64,000 nt of DNA from a virus, in IMG/VR virus record IMGVR_UViG_3300047483_000243, positions 1 to 64,000 of that record; one strand, given 5' to 3'. A program made the translations under genes and the position numbers. Of this stretch, positions 35,465 to 45,154 are shown piece after piece. The notes beneath the pieces are model-generated. The model was not told where the DNA came from and ran no database searches. It saw nothing but the letters and a program-made list of their open reading frames with translations. How positions within the stretch are numbered: position 1 is the first letter of the stretch; each line of letters starts with the position of its first letter.

Positions 35465-36052
35465 TTATTTTATTCCTGAAATGGTAAATCTGGTAAGCAC
35501 ATTCAACTTCATTGCGCTTTCATATGATATTGAAGATAATGGGTATTTATTTTTAATCTCATCAACACTATAGCATACATTGGTATGATCTTCAATAGAC
35601 AAGTTATTGGATTGTATCAGGCATTGTTTTCCCGCTGGTATTCTTTCAAACCATTCTGAAGTCATATGCTCACTGCTTAGATTTATGATAGTATCATAGT
35701 GTTCCAACCCATCAAACGTCAATACATCTTCTGTAAAATGTGTTCCATAGTTATGGAACTTTGAGTTGAGCCGCTTGCTTATAACATTACATCTTGGATC
35801 AATGTCTATTTCATCTATGATGAAAGTAGGATAACGGTGACATATATAGTGTGTTAGAAATCCAAACCATGAGCCGATATATAGAACTTTTCCTCCATGG
35901 TTTGGAAGATGCGATAATGCAGTGATTGCTTGATTTTTGCTATGAATTTGATTTGTATGAAATGCATCTCTGACTTCTTCCATAGTTGTCAGAGATGCAA
36001 TGTTTTCTTCATACAATATATCAAAGAATGCTGATATGTATGTTTCTATCAT
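35465..36052 (-). CDS. Class I methyltransferase-like protein
   Basis: 195 aa. 'GKVLYIGSWFGFLTHYICHRYP' and 'IIDEIDIDPRC' form a Rossmann motif I/II pair, in line with a SAM-dependent methyltransferase; 'DTIINLSSEHMTSEWF' could be motif IV. No target known. Lies directly upstream of the DNA polymerase gene, overlapping the 78-aa gene by ATGA. Confidence 0.6.
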   Translation of the reverse strand: MIETYISAFFDILYEENIASLTTMEEVRDAFHTNQIHSKNQAITALSHLPNHGGKVLYIGSWFGFLTHYICHRYPTFIIDEIDIDPRCNVISKRLNSKFHNYGTHFTEDVLTFDGLEHYDTIINLSSEHMTSEWFERIPAGKQCLIQSNNLSIEDHTNVCYSVDEIKNKYPLSSISYESAMKLNVLTRFTISGIK

Positions 36053-36285
36053 GCTTTGAGTAGATACATCATTGTTTCTGGTATATCGTTGATAACGATA
36101 AGTTCATTTGGATAGCGAAGGTAGTCCGTTTTTCTACCGATTGGTTGAACTCTGACCATTTTCTCGCCTTGCGATACTATGGTGCAAACGTCTATTTCTC
36201 GTGTGCCTGTGGCGGCAAGGACAACAGTGTCCTTGCCGAGTTCTCTGCCAAATCTATCCTTATGAATGATTGGCTGTTTCGCCAT
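36049..36285 (-). CDS. Unknown small protein, 78 aa
   Basis: Beta-rich ('KDTVVLAATGTREIDVCTIV', 'MVRVQPIG'), possibly an SH3-like barrel. Shares its start with the dsbA stop (TGATG). No family recognised. Confidence 0.6.
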   Translation of the reverse strand: MAKQPIIHKDRFGRELGKDTVVLAATGTREIDVCTIVSQGEKMVRVQPIGRKTDYLRYPNELIVINDIPETMMYLLKA

Positions 36286-36542
36286 CAGCCACGTCCAACA
36301 GTTTTGAGAATTGTTTCAACATCTTCAAAGTCTTGCTTTGCTTCGGTTAGCCGTGCCTTGTGAGCAATGCTAATTGCTTTATTGATGAGAGAAGGCTTGA
36401 TGTCAAGTTCTTCTGCAATTGCCTTGACCGTATCTTTTAGACCACCCTTGAGGTCTTCAATCTCTTGAAGGACTGAACATCCTTCATCTACGAGTTGAGT
36501 TAGTTTTGCTTTTTCTTCGGATGTGATTGTATCTAGTGACAT
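36285..36542 (-). CDS. dsbA: DsbA-like dsDNA-binding protein
   Basis: 85 aa from ATG 36542 behind AGAGGAAAAAC. An all-helical small protein whose layout ('LTQLVDEGCSVLQEIEDLKGG', 'AIAEELDIKPSLINKAISIA', 'DFEDVETILKTV') matches the DsbA proteins of T4-like phages, which bind double-stranded DNA and stimulate late transcription in T4. It heads the replication operon behind a sigma70-type promoter. Confidence 0.75.
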   Translation of the reverse strand: MSLDTITSEEKAKLTQLVDEGCSVLQEIEDLKGGLKDTVKAIAEELDIKPSLINKAISIAHKARLTEAKQDFEDVETILKTVGRG

Positions 36543-36563
36543 GTTTTTCCTCTGTGAATAAAA

Positions 36564-36591
36564 AAGGGAACCTCTGAATAGAAGTTCCCTT
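36564..36591 (-). terminator. Terminator at late/early boundary
   Basis: Stem AAGGGAAC / GTTCCCTT followed by TTTTTT on the minus strand. It can end the virion-gene transcript from upstream. It also falls at the predicted start of the dsbA transcript, so the same hairpin would form the 5' end of that mRNA. Confidence 0.75.
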
Positions 36592-36592
36592 G

Positions 36593-36621
36593 AATATAAC
36601 ACACCGAAGTGGCAGAGTCAA
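36593..36621 (-). promoter_or_regulatory. sigma70-type promoter for replication operon
   Basis: TTGACT, 17 nt, TATATT on the minus strand. It drives dsbA and probably the polymerase operon. Confidence 0.85.
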
Positions 36622-36629
36622 TCGTTATT

Positions 36630-38021
36630 TTACCATTTTCTGCATGACCAGTAACGTGCTTTTGTTCGTGGGCCTGGGTTGTCGCAATTGTGTCTTGCTC
36701 TGAACGACTTTCTGCGTTCTGGGTTTGACTTCTTGATTTTCATGTCTGGGTCACCGAAGTTTACCTTTTTTACATTTCCAGTGCTTGGGTCTTTGACATA
36801 GACCTTGAATTTTTTTACATCGCCGCGCATTGGCTTACCGAGTGGGACGTTTCTGCCTTGATACTCTGCTTCATCCAACTTTTCATCTTCGTTGAACCAC
36901 ATAACACCATATGCTTCAAAGAAATCGTTGCCTTCATATGTTTCTTCATACATAGATTCTTTTGCCGCGCCACCTGATGGGAATCGGGTTTGTATCCCTT
37001 GGTTTGAACTTGTTTGCTTGTCCATGTATGATTTGGCTTTTTGCATACCAGTGTTTAGACCTTTCGCGCCCATGACCGCAGCATTTCCTATATCTTTTGC
37101 CAATGGCGAAGTTAGTGCTCTTCCTGCCCCACTTGCCGCTCTTGCTATTGCTGGCCCTGCTGCTGCTGCCCCTGCTCTTACTGCTCCCGCAATGGCACCT
37201 CCTGCGGCTCCAAGTGCTGGCAGAAACTCTTTTAGATTTTCGTGCTTTGACTTTATGGAATCGAGCATTTCTTGGTATTGGTCGGCCATCATTCGGTGAT
37301 GACGCTGTGTGATGGGGTCTTTCACCATCTTTGCTTTTTTGAGTCTATCATCAATCATCATCTGTAAACGGCTGATACGATGTGAAGTATTTCCTTCGTC
37401 TATTTTACTTTCTGGAACGCAGTTGGGGACTTCTTTACTGCCTTTTTTTTTAGTTCCGACCATTTTGTAACCTGACCAGCATGGGTCTTTGGCACCGCCC
37501 TTCATTTTTCCAGCTTCTTTTATCTTAGACTCACCAATAGTATCTTCGTCGGCCATTGGACTGTTCATGACGGCATTATAGTCATCCATTTCATTATCTG
37601 ACGGCATTTCGTCACCCATTGGTAGGTCCATTTGCATACCGCCACCCATTGGGTCATTTAGTTGTTCAACATCGCCACCAAGTTCATCGCCCATGCCACC
37701 CATGCCACCCATGTCACCGCCCATGTCTGGACCTTCAAAATCGTCAAATCCGCCCATTTCGTCGCCCATAGCTGGTTCGCTTGATTGTGCGTTTAGGTCA
37801 AGAACATACATACGTGAGGTTAGTGCATCTGACATGCGCTGATATGCTGCATATGCGCTGTTATGCATTTTAGAGAACTGTAGCGACAAATCATGAATGG
37901 CGTCTCTGGCGTTCTTGCCGCTTTGAATTTCAGATGCAAGTTGTTCAGTTGTGCGATTTAGATAATCTTCAAACTCATCATTGGAGATTACAAAATTTTC
38001 AAAAAGTTGTCTAAGTTTCAT
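36630..38021 (-). CDS. Virion-associated protein with capsid-targeting-like N-terminus
   Basis: 463 aa, low complexity. N-terminus 'MKLRQLFENF' carries an L-x-E site at residues 6-8. Then come helices, a Met/Gly/Asp-rich linker (~85-155), a 'CWSGYKMVGTKKKGSKEVP' module, an Ala/Gly-rich segment (~265-315) and a basic Cys/Arg C-terminal module ('SNPERRKSFRARHNCDN'). These short modules recur in virion and prohead proteins of marine T4-like phages (recollection). It is followed by a terminator and is the last gene of the late block. Confidence 0.6.
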   Translation of the reverse strand: MKLRQLFENFVISNDEFEDYLNRTTEQLASEIQSGKNARDAIHDLSLQFSKMHNSAYAAYQRMSDALTSRMYVLDLNAQSSEPAMGDEMGGFDDFEGPDMGGDMGGMGGMGDELGGDVEQLNDPMGGGMQMDLPMGDEMPSDNEMDDYNAVMNSPMADEDTIGESKIKEAGKMKGGAKDPCWSGYKMVGTKKKGSKEVPNCVPESKIDEGNTSHRISRLQMMIDDRLKKAKMVKDPITQRHHRMMADQYQEMLDSIKSKHENLKEFLPALGAAGGAIAGAVRAGAAAAGPAIARAASGAGRALTSPLAKDIGNAAVMGAKGLNTGMQKAKSYMDKQTSSNQGIQTRFPSGGAAKESMYEETYEGNDFFEAYGVMWFNEDEKLDEAEYQGRNVPLGKPMRGDVKKFKVYVKDPSTGNVKKVNFGDPDMKIKKSNPERRKSFRARHNCDNPGPRTKARYWSCRKW

Positions 38022-38027
38022 TTTACA

Positions 38028-38243
38028 TTACCTTCTTATCATTGTTGTTGTAACAGGGTTAGTATAACTCAGATTACCTACATCGGCACTGTAACCCATC
38101 TTATGTTTCTTTTTAGATTCAGTTTTAGCTTTTCCATAAACAGAACGCTTCGCATCGGCCTTCTTGGTTCCAGGCGTCATAGGCATCGCAACTGATGCAA
38201 ATGCCCCTGAAAAATTCTCGCTTATGATCTCATTTATTTTCAT
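38028..38243 (-). CDS. Small basic protein with capsid-targeting-like N-terminus, 71 aa
   Basis: 'MKINEIISENFSG' has the I-x-E site at residues 7-9; the rest is Lys-rich and probably disordered ('KKADAKRSVYGKAKTESKKK'), like internal proteins packaged with phage DNA. The region before the ATG, AAAGGATAAATACTATT, combines a Shine-Dalgarno and a GATAAATA motif. Confidence 0.6.
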   Translation of the reverse strand: MKINEIISENFSGAFASVAMPMTPGTKKADAKRSVYGKAKTESKKKHKMGYSADVGNLSYTNPVTTTMIRR

Positions 38244-38248
38244 AATAG

Positions 38249-38256
38249 TATTTATC
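38249..38256 (-). promoter_or_regulatory. GATAAATA motif before 71-aa gene
   Basis: Late-promoter-like octamer only 5 nt from the start codon. It overlaps AAAGGA, so it may just be part of the ribosome site. Confidence 0.3.
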
Positions 38257-38259
38257 CTT

Positions 38260-41200
38260 TTATGCAGCTTTGGTATTTAGGTTTCTACCAAACTCAAGTT
38301 TGCGTTTGATACTACTCAATACTTCAAAGAATAGTTCTTTTACCGCATTTAGATTTTCAAAGAAACTAAAGAAGGTAAGACCTGGAACTTTTTCAGTAGC
38401 AACATTCATCACTGTTGAAATGAAAGTTCCGAATTGGTCGGCAAAGTTTGATTTGACCACGTTTGCCAATATTGTTTTTACACTAGATAGATTCTGGACC
38501 ATGTATTTGGCAAACGCATATACGCCAAGACTTCCCAAGAAGCCGATAATGCCGCCACGCTTGAATATTGCAGATGCGAATGTAATGATATTCTGCACCA
38601 TATCCCTCAGTGTGGTAGCGACTGTTTCGTTATTGACAAGGCCAATCGCAGTGTTCAGAACCGATGATAGTTGCTTCAACATTCCTCTTGACGATTTCAC
38701 CATTTGGGTGTATGATTTCTCAAAATATGTTTCATCCATAAGAATATCTTTGATAAGAACAGCGGCGTCTTTCATGGTAAGAATGGTAGCCGATAGGTCA
38801 TCAATCGTATTTTGTGCTTTACTTCCCAACCATTTTGTGACGGAAACCAACATTGCTTCATGTAGTTGTGCTTCTGTAAGCATCTTGCGACCTGTATCGC
38901 CATACATTTCTCTCAAATTGAATGCTGGCTTTCCATCTTTTGAAACTTTGTTTCCAAACTTTGCGGCTTGTTTTTTGATTTCGTTTGGGCCAACATCAAT
39001 CGTAGTGTTGACGCCTTTTACGATTTTACCAACCCCGCCAGTTTCATGAATATCCTTGAATGTAGTTTGAGGGAAGTTGATAAGCATACTCAATCCCTCC
39101 TTGGCTGGAAGGCTCATACGGAATGCAGTGATTTTGTGTATCTTTGCATTTTTAGCAGCAAGCCAACGATGATGCCCATCCAACACATAGTTGTCAGAAC
39201 TGATTATGATTGGCTTGTTCATCTTTCCGTTTGTCATTGCAGCTTCTACGCCCTTGTCGCTGAACTCTGACTGAGTTGACATTAGGTCTGCTGGATCAAC
39301 TATTTCTTTTTTTATTTTGCCACCATTATCGTAGATATAACGAAACAAATCTTCATAATGCTTTTCGTCAATTTGCGGCATATGGCGTCTTGGAACACCA
39401 AGTGTGTCGGCAGGATGAGGTTTTACGATTTTTAGTTCATTTAGTTCGCCCTCACTATGAACTTCTGGGTGCTCTGGTGAACCACCAATCTCTTTGTATT
39501 CCGCACCGAACTTATCAAGAATTCTTTTCAAACGAGCAACTTGTTCTTGATTGGCAAGGGTGACTACCATATCTGAGTCACTTTGCCCGAACTCATGTGG
39601 GTCTTGCTGGTTCAATCTTGCAAAATGCTGACCTAGCTTATACCAATCAAAATCACCTTTTGTATCAATCACCAATGTATTTTGTGGCATAGTAAGCAAG
39701 TCGTGTTGGTATCCAGTGGGGTCATCTTCAACTGCGTCTTCATTGAATGCAACATCGGTTGCCTTCTTTGCGATTTCACCTTGAGGATGTTTTGGGTTGA
39801 TAGTTACAACTTCTCCGTTCATCAACTCTGAGATATTTGCAGTTTTACCAATTGTATCTAACAGTTGATGCAGCTTGTCATTTGCATCATACCCATTAGT
39901 TTCATAGTTTGCCTTGCCTCTGACTTCGGTTCTCTTTCCAGAATCGGTATTCAGAATATGTAACACATACAGGTCATCATCACGTTCAAGTTGTAGCTTG
40001 TATGATTCATTCATATGCTTGAAATACTGAACCTGACGCTCTCTTTTTAGAGCGCCAGCTTTAGTTGGGTAAGTTCCAAGGTTCTTTTTGCCATCTTTAG
40101 AGCGAAGTTGAAATCCGCCCTTCACTTTTTTTATAGTTTCATTTACTGATTCTGGCGTTGGTGTTTTTGCTGGAACTGCCAGTAGCTTGCTGAATGTTTT
40201 CTTTGGCTTTTTTGGTAACACTGCCAGATATTCTTTTCTCAACTCTTCTTTTTTAGGAGTAAGTTCGCGAATGTGGGATTGAAGTTCTTTTATTTTTTCT
40301 TCATTTGGGTCTGCACGATTGACTTCTGCACGAAGTTTTGTAGTATAGTCATCAATCATGTTTTGAATGCTGTTTATTTCATTCTTGATTTCTGCAACGT
40401 TTTCGTCTCTTTCGTCATCATATATTGGAGCATCACTATAAAGTAGGTTATCGCCTTCGACATGACTATACTTCTCTACACCATTTTCTTTGTATGCTGC
40501 AAATACCGTTACGCTTGGGTCTTTTGATAACGCAACCCATATTTTTCTTCCGCCCGCTGATTGCATAGAGTCTGCCTGAAGGAATAGACCCACCTTTGTA
40601 ACCAAGTGGGCATAGAATTTTGGCATCAATCCTTTTCCTTGAAGTGCAGGATCAAGTGCTGCGGCATGAATAACGCAAGGCGATTTTGATGAACTACGAG
40701 TCATATGGACCAAGGCATGCATATTGGTTTCTTTGTCGCATAATAGCGCGTTTAGTTCACGTCCTTCTTTTGCTATAAAGACACGAAACTTACCCATTGG
40801 TTCTACTTCGGTAAATCTACTGTAATATTTTTTGATTGGAAAGCCCCACATATAGGATTTCCAATCTTTGGAAACTTTCACAGTTTCTATTTCTTCGCCT
40901 AACTTTTTCTGTATCTCGCCAGTTTCATCATCAACCGAATATTGACTACGGAAGAACGCACTTCCGTCATCAGTCATATTTGACACTGAAATCTTTTTAC
41001 TAGGAAACTCTTTGAATAGGTCATCAACCAACATTTTGGCATAACCTTTTCTGCGGCTATCATCTGCGGTAATAACATGAGAGATATAAACCTCGTCATC
41101 TACGATGCTTACATCAACGCCAGCTTTGACTACGCCATCAACCATCAGATACTTGGTTCCGAATGTTTCGCCTTTGTAGTGGTCAGAAACGGACACTGGG

Positions 41201-43848
41201 TTTATTTTTATATTCCCAGTGTTCTCTGTCATTTTTTCATTTTTTTTTACTGACTCTGTTTTTGTTACCTTTGGTTTATCATACATTGGGTCATGAGCGG
41301 CATGAGCAAATAGATACACATCCTCGTGTTCTTCATCCCAAGTTTGTTTGCTTTGAGCGTCCATCTTTTCGTCTCTTAGCTTTTTCTCCATTGTTCGCAA
41401 GTCAGCATATTCTTTTTTGAGACGAGCAAGATTGGCAGTGTCCGTTTTATCCATGGAACTATAATCATCCCATACTTCACGTATCTTATCTTCTACAAAC
41501 GCAAGTTCTCTTTCAATCTCTTTGACTTCGTTTTTCAACTCAGTGTCATAGGTATGGAAACCACTACGCAGGAAGTCATCTACATCGTTGTCAATATCCG
41601 ATAGCTCCCAGTTTCCGCCATCATTTTTTGCTGCGTATACGGTAATTCCTGGGATTTTTGACAGAGCAATCCATATCTTCTTTCCGCCTTGCGATTGAAG
41701 ATCATCACTGCGAATAACCCAACCCTTCTTACATAGGAACGCATATAGCTTAGGCGCAATGCCTTTTCCTTGCCAAGATGGGTGAATGATAGTTGCCTTT
41801 GCAATCCAGTATTCCATGCCTTCTCTGTTACCATAGTCGCGCTCAAATTCAATCAGTGATATTGGTTTGCGATCCAGTGCAGAGTTTTCATTCTTGTCAG
41901 TAACCAAAAATACTTTGCGAGAGTTGGCTCCGTATTGTTCTAATACTACATCATATCCACCAAGTCTGCCTATCTTTCTTACATACTTTGTGTTCTTGCC
42001 TTCCCAATCAGTATTGCCAATCCATCCCCAACTTTTTGGTAGGTCAACGGAAGAAACCTCATTGATAGATTCGTTTTTTGGTTTCTTGTCAGTGGTAGCA
42101 AGAAGATATATCAGTTCATTCTTTTGGCGACTTAGGCGGTCATCATTGTAAATTTCGTCACGTTCTTTTGTAAGTTTGCGAATATGGTTATCCAAGAAAT
42201 CCAAGTCAGATTGCATCTTTTCCAACTGCTTTGGGTCGGATACTTTTTCTGATTGTGCTAGTAACACGTTATATTGAGAACGTGCAGCTTTGATTTCGTT
42301 AGTATACTCATCTACGCCTTCATTGCGATAAATTGGGAAATCACCAGCCAAGACTTCATCGCCATCAACTGCGGTATAATCCATGTTGCCATGTGCATCT
42401 TCTTTTGCTGCATACACAGTTATGCCAGGAATTTTTGCCAACTCTGCCCAAATCTTCATGCCGCCTTTTGATTGGTCGGTATCTGAACGAAGGAAGAAAC
42501 CTTTCTTTACAAGGTATGCATAAATTTTTGGCATAAGTTTTTTGCCTCTTAGCGCCTTGCCAAGAGCCGCACCTTTTACTTGCCATAGTGTTACTGAATC
42601 TTCGGTGTAGTTTTGAGTAAGTAGTAGTTCACCTTCAATAATAACTGGGTCACTGCTTTCTTTTGATAGTTGTTCGGTGGTTATGAATATTGAACGATTC
42701 ATAACGCCTATTTTCTTTTGATATAGATTGATTGGTCCAAGAGTTCCGATAAGAGATACGCCAGAATACATAAGCAAGTCTTTGCCTATGTTTCCTGGGT
42801 TCCAATCACTTTCAACACCAACCTGTGTAATACGGTCTTCTTTTATGCCATAACGTTCTTTATACATTCTTTCAAGTTGACGCCCATTCAATCCTTGAAA
42901 CGCACGAGCAATATCAAATGCGTATCCACCAATACTTTGCTTTCTTGGGTCACTTGTTACCAATCTGTGCAATGCTTGTAGAGCAGAATCATAAAAGTTT
43001 TGACTTGCTTTTGCTGCAAGTTTCGCCTGAAGTTCGTCTCTACTTATGGCTTCATTTGTAATTGCCTCTTCTTCGTCACTAGTATCGCCAGTAATAGAAT
43101 ATGTTTTTCCTTTTACTGTGAACTCTTTTTTTCCAGCTTTTATTGCATTCATTCTTGCATCAGTGAACGGATTGGACTCGCCCATCATTTTATCGGCAAG
43201 TTTTACACCCGCACGGTCTGCCAACTTTTTCAACTTGAATAGATTTTTACCAGTCTTGAACGCAGCTTTCAACGTTGCAACGGTTGTTTGCCCTACCACT
43301 GCCATTACAATCAAATCAGTTAGAGGTGGGATTGAACCCAAGTCTTCGCTTAGTTCTGCCTCTCCAACCAATCTTCCTTTATATGGATGTGGTTGTGATC
43401 CAGTTCTTGATGGTTTTGAGTTCTTTGGTAATGGTTCTGAACCACGAACCTGATCTACGCTTTCAACTGGAAACTCTCTGTCTGGTGACTTGAAGTTCTT
43501 TTTTCTCATAACAGTTTTTGCAACCAAATCTAACTGATTAGTTTTTCTGTTCCAATTCAACACAAATGGAATGTTTACATCAGATTCCAAATCCTTCATA
43601 ATGGCTTCTTTGTCTGGTCCCATTTGCGCGATTGGTTTGCCCCAACGCTTATATTCCTTGGCAAACAAACGCCCTAGTTCTCGTATTGTGATCTGCTTTC
43701 CATTTCTTTCGTCGTTTACGCGGTCAAGAAAGTGATGAGTAAACCCGACATCAATGCCAAGTTTGTTGAATACATTATCAATATGAACTTCAAGTGCATC
43801 CAGTGCAGATTTTGTTACTTTACCATCGATATCTGTTATGTTTACCAT
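38260..43848 (-). CDS. Giant multidomain virion-associated protein, 1862 aa
   Basis: One unbroken frame. In order: an N-terminal module ('FTHHFLDRVNDERNGK' ~36); a GNAT-like unit ('GKKLMPKIYAYLVKKGFFLRSD' core ~436); a second ('WQGKGIAPKLYAFLC' ~703); a canonical GNAT domain ('DDSRRKGYAKMLVDDLF' ~936); a fourth GNAT-like unit ('LQGKGLMPKFYAHLV' ~1076); coiled coils between them; a short 'GGFQLRSKDGKKNLG' module (~1215); a ParB-like domain ('NYVLDGHHRWLAAKN' ~1559); and a hydrophobic helical C-terminus ('GFLGSLGVYAFAKYMV' ~1773). Linkers are rich in (N)E-S/(L/I)-x-E sites, suggesting cleavage by a prohead protease into several injected or internal proteins. Function is inferred only. Confidence 0.75.
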   Translation of the reverse strand: MVNITDIDGKVTKSALDALEVHIDNVFNKLGIDVGFTHHFLDRVNDERNGKQITIRELGRLFAKEYKRWGKPIAQMGPDKEAIMKDLESDVNIPFVLNWNRKTNQLDLVAKTVMRKKNFKSPDREFPVESVDQVRGSEPLPKNSKPSRTGSQPHPYKGRLVGEAELSEDLGSIPPLTDLIVMAVVGQTTVATLKAAFKTGKNLFKLKKLADRAGVKLADKMMGESNPFTDARMNAIKAGKKEFTVKGKTYSITGDTSDEEEAITNEAISRDELQAKLAAKASQNFYDSALQALHRLVTSDPRKQSIGGYAFDIARAFQGLNGRQLERMYKERYGIKEDRITQVGVESDWNPGNIGKDLLMYSGVSLIGTLGPINLYQKKIGVMNRSIFITTEQLSKESSDPVIIEGELLLTQNYTEDSVTLWQVKGAALGKALRGKKLMPKIYAYLVKKGFFLRSDTDQSKGGMKIWAELAKIPGITVYAAKEDAHGNMDYTAVDGDEVLAGDFPIYRNEGVDEYTNEIKAARSQYNVLLAQSEKVSDPKQLEKMQSDLDFLDNHIRKLTKERDEIYNDDRLSRQKNELIYLLATTDKKPKNESINEVSSVDLPKSWGWIGNTDWEGKNTKYVRKIGRLGGYDVVLEQYGANSRKVFLVTDKNENSALDRKPISLIEFERDYGNREGMEYWIAKATIIHPSWQGKGIAPKLYAFLCKKGWVIRSDDLQSQGGKKIWIALSKIPGITVYAAKNDGGNWELSDIDNDVDDFLRSGFHTYDTELKNEVKEIERELAFVEDKIREVWDDYSSMDKTDTANLARLKKEYADLRTMEKKLRDEKMDAQSKQTWDEEHEDVYLFAHAAHDPMYDKPKVTKTESVKKNEKMTENTGNIKINPVSVSDHYKGETFGTKYLMVDGVVKAGVDVSIVDDEVYISHVITADDSRRKGYAKMLVDDLFKEFPSKKISVSNMTDDGSAFFRSQYSVDDETGEIQKKLGEEIETVKVSKDWKSYMWGFPIKKYYSRFTEVEPMGKFRVFIAKEGRELNALLCDKETNMHALVHMTRSSSKSPCVIHAAALDPALQGKGLMPKFYAHLVTKVGLFLQADSMQSAGGRKIWVALSKDPSVTVFAAYKENGVEKYSHVEGDNLLYSDAPIYDDERDENVAEIKNEINSIQNMIDDYTTKLRAEVNRADPNEEKIKELQSHIRELTPKKEELRKEYLAVLPKKPKKTFSKLLAVPAKTPTPESVNETIKKVKGGFQLRSKDGKKNLGTYPTKAGALKRERQVQYFKHMNESYKLQLERDDDLYVLHILNTDSGKRTEVRGKANYETNGYDANDKLHQLLDTIGKTANISELMNGEVVTINPKHPQGEIAKKATDVAFNEDAVEDDPTGYQHDLLTMPQNTLVIDTKGDFDWYKLGQHFARLNQQDPHEFGQSDSDMVVTLANQEQVARLKRILDKFGAEYKEIGGSPEHPEVHSEGELNELKIVKPHPADTLGVPRRHMPQIDEKHYEDLFRYIYDNGGKIKKEIVDPADLMSTQSEFSDKGVEAAMTNGKMNKPIIISSDNYVLDGHHRWLAAKNAKIHKITAFRMSLPAKEGLSMLINFPQTTFKDIHETGGVGKIVKGVNTTIDVGPNEIKKQAAKFGNKVSKDGKPAFNLREMYGDTGRKMLTEAQLHEAMLVSVTKWLGSKAQNTIDDLSATILTMKDAAVLIKDILMDETYFEKSYTQMVKSSRGMLKQLSSVLNTAIGLVNNETVATTLRDMVQNIITFASAIFKRGGIIGFLGSLGVYAFAKYMVQNLSSVKTILANVVKSNFADQFGTFISTVMNVATEKVPGLTFFSFFENLNAVKELFFEVLSSIKRKLEFGRNLNTKAA

Positions 43849-43861
43849 TTTTTATTATTCC

Positions 43862-45151
43862 TTAGATTTCGAACCATTTTAGTAGTCCAGCAGCGTTCTT
43901 ACTTGAGGTTGCAGAACGTATCGCCAGAGTTAGTGTTTGTTGTGTGGTTGCATTTTTTGCTCCCAACTGATTGTCCCAACTCAATTGGCCATTGCCAATC
44001 GTCGCTGGTGAAGTTTTGCCACCCATGTATCCACCATATATGCGTTCCCCCAAGCTACTAAATGTAACAGTGTTAGTCGCTATATCAACGTTACTTGATG
44101 ATGGATTGAAAGTGAACGCACTTGACGGCGTTGCATCCACAAACAGACCCCATTCAAAGTCTGTATTAGATATATTTAGTATATCAATTCCAGCAGGAAC
44201 TACGATTGCATTTGTATTACCAAGACGAATAGTTGCCAAGTTTACCCAGTCAGTTCCTACTGATACTCCAGACAGACTTGCAGTTCCATCTACTTTTCCA
44301 ATCGCTCTTGCCTCATATCCACTTTCTGAAATGACACTTGAACATATGGTCTGCATGGTAGCTGATGGGCCATTAGATTCAATTTGAAAACGTATAGGTA
44401 GGTTTACAGTTCTTGTGTATACTGCATCGTTTATATTCGCATTATGGAATATATGAGCAATCACGTATTGACCGTTGATTACGAACCCAGTTCTAACCGA
44501 ACCAACTCCAAGCCATTCAACATCAATAAACAAAATTTGAGACTTGGTAACATCAAGAATAAGACCACTTGGGCCAGTTCCATCTAGCTTGTCAACGTTC
44601 CAGTCAGATTGCATGACTTTATTTACAACGCCTTCATTACGAATTGACATCACCAAATCTTCATCTTCGCTAGAGAATGTGATACCATTTGAAGTATCCC
44701 ATAAACCAACCACTTGAGTAAGGCCAGACTGTGGAGTATCCATAACAAATGTGTTTAGAACCAAGAAACTTTTTCCCGGTTGATAACTCATTCGGCGCTT
44801 ACTCTGACGATACGCAATCCCAACGCCAGATACCGCAATATCTGCACTACTGCGACTATTCGTATGAGACACTGACGCACTGCCGTTTGTATAGTTGAAA
44901 AACTTGTTACTAATCACGTTTACGTTTGTAGCGTCAAATAGTGTAACAGGGTTTGAAACACGAAGTCTCCCAAATGCATCAACACCAGCATTCAAGTTGC
45001 CAAATGGATTATATACGGTATTTGAAAGACCAGAGTTTACTTCTACGTTTTCAATACTTACGCGAAGTGATGGTTCGCCATCATCATCATAGCGCATTGC
45101 GTTTTGTAAGCCTGAAAGATTTCTATCTGCGTTGTCATGTTGATATGTCAT
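43862..45151 (-). CDS. Putative virion structural protein, 429 aa
   Basis: Beta-rich, Asn/Ser/Thr/Gly-rich and cysteine-poor, without enzyme motifs. Segments such as 'GVDAFGRLRVSNPVTLFDAT' and 'YQPGKSFLVLNTFVMDTPQS' resemble neck/decoration or fibre-like virion proteins of T4-like marine phages. Ribosome site GGAAAATAAGAT. Located among other virion-type genes. Exact role unknown. Confidence 0.6.
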   Translation of the reverse strand: MTYQHDNADRNLSGLQNAMRYDDDGEPSLRVSIENVEVNSGLSNTVYNPFGNLNAGVDAFGRLRVSNPVTLFDATNVNVISNKFFNYTNGSASVSHTNSRSSADIAVSGVGIAYRQSKRRMSYQPGKSFLVLNTFVMDTPQSGLTQVVGLWDTSNGITFSSEDEDLVMSIRNEGVVNKVMQSDWNVDKLDGTGPSGLILDVTKSQILFIDVEWLGVGSVRTGFVINGQYVIAHIFHNANINDAVYTRTVNLPIRFQIESNGPSATMQTICSSVISESGYEARAIGKVDGTASLSGVSVGTDWVNLATIRLGNTNAIVVPAGIDILNISNTDFEWGLFVDATPSSAFTFNPSSSNVDIATNTVTFSSLGERIYGGYMGGKTSPATIGNGQLSWDNQLGAKNATTQQTLTLAIRSATSSKNAAGLLKWFEI

Positions 45152-45154
45152 ATC

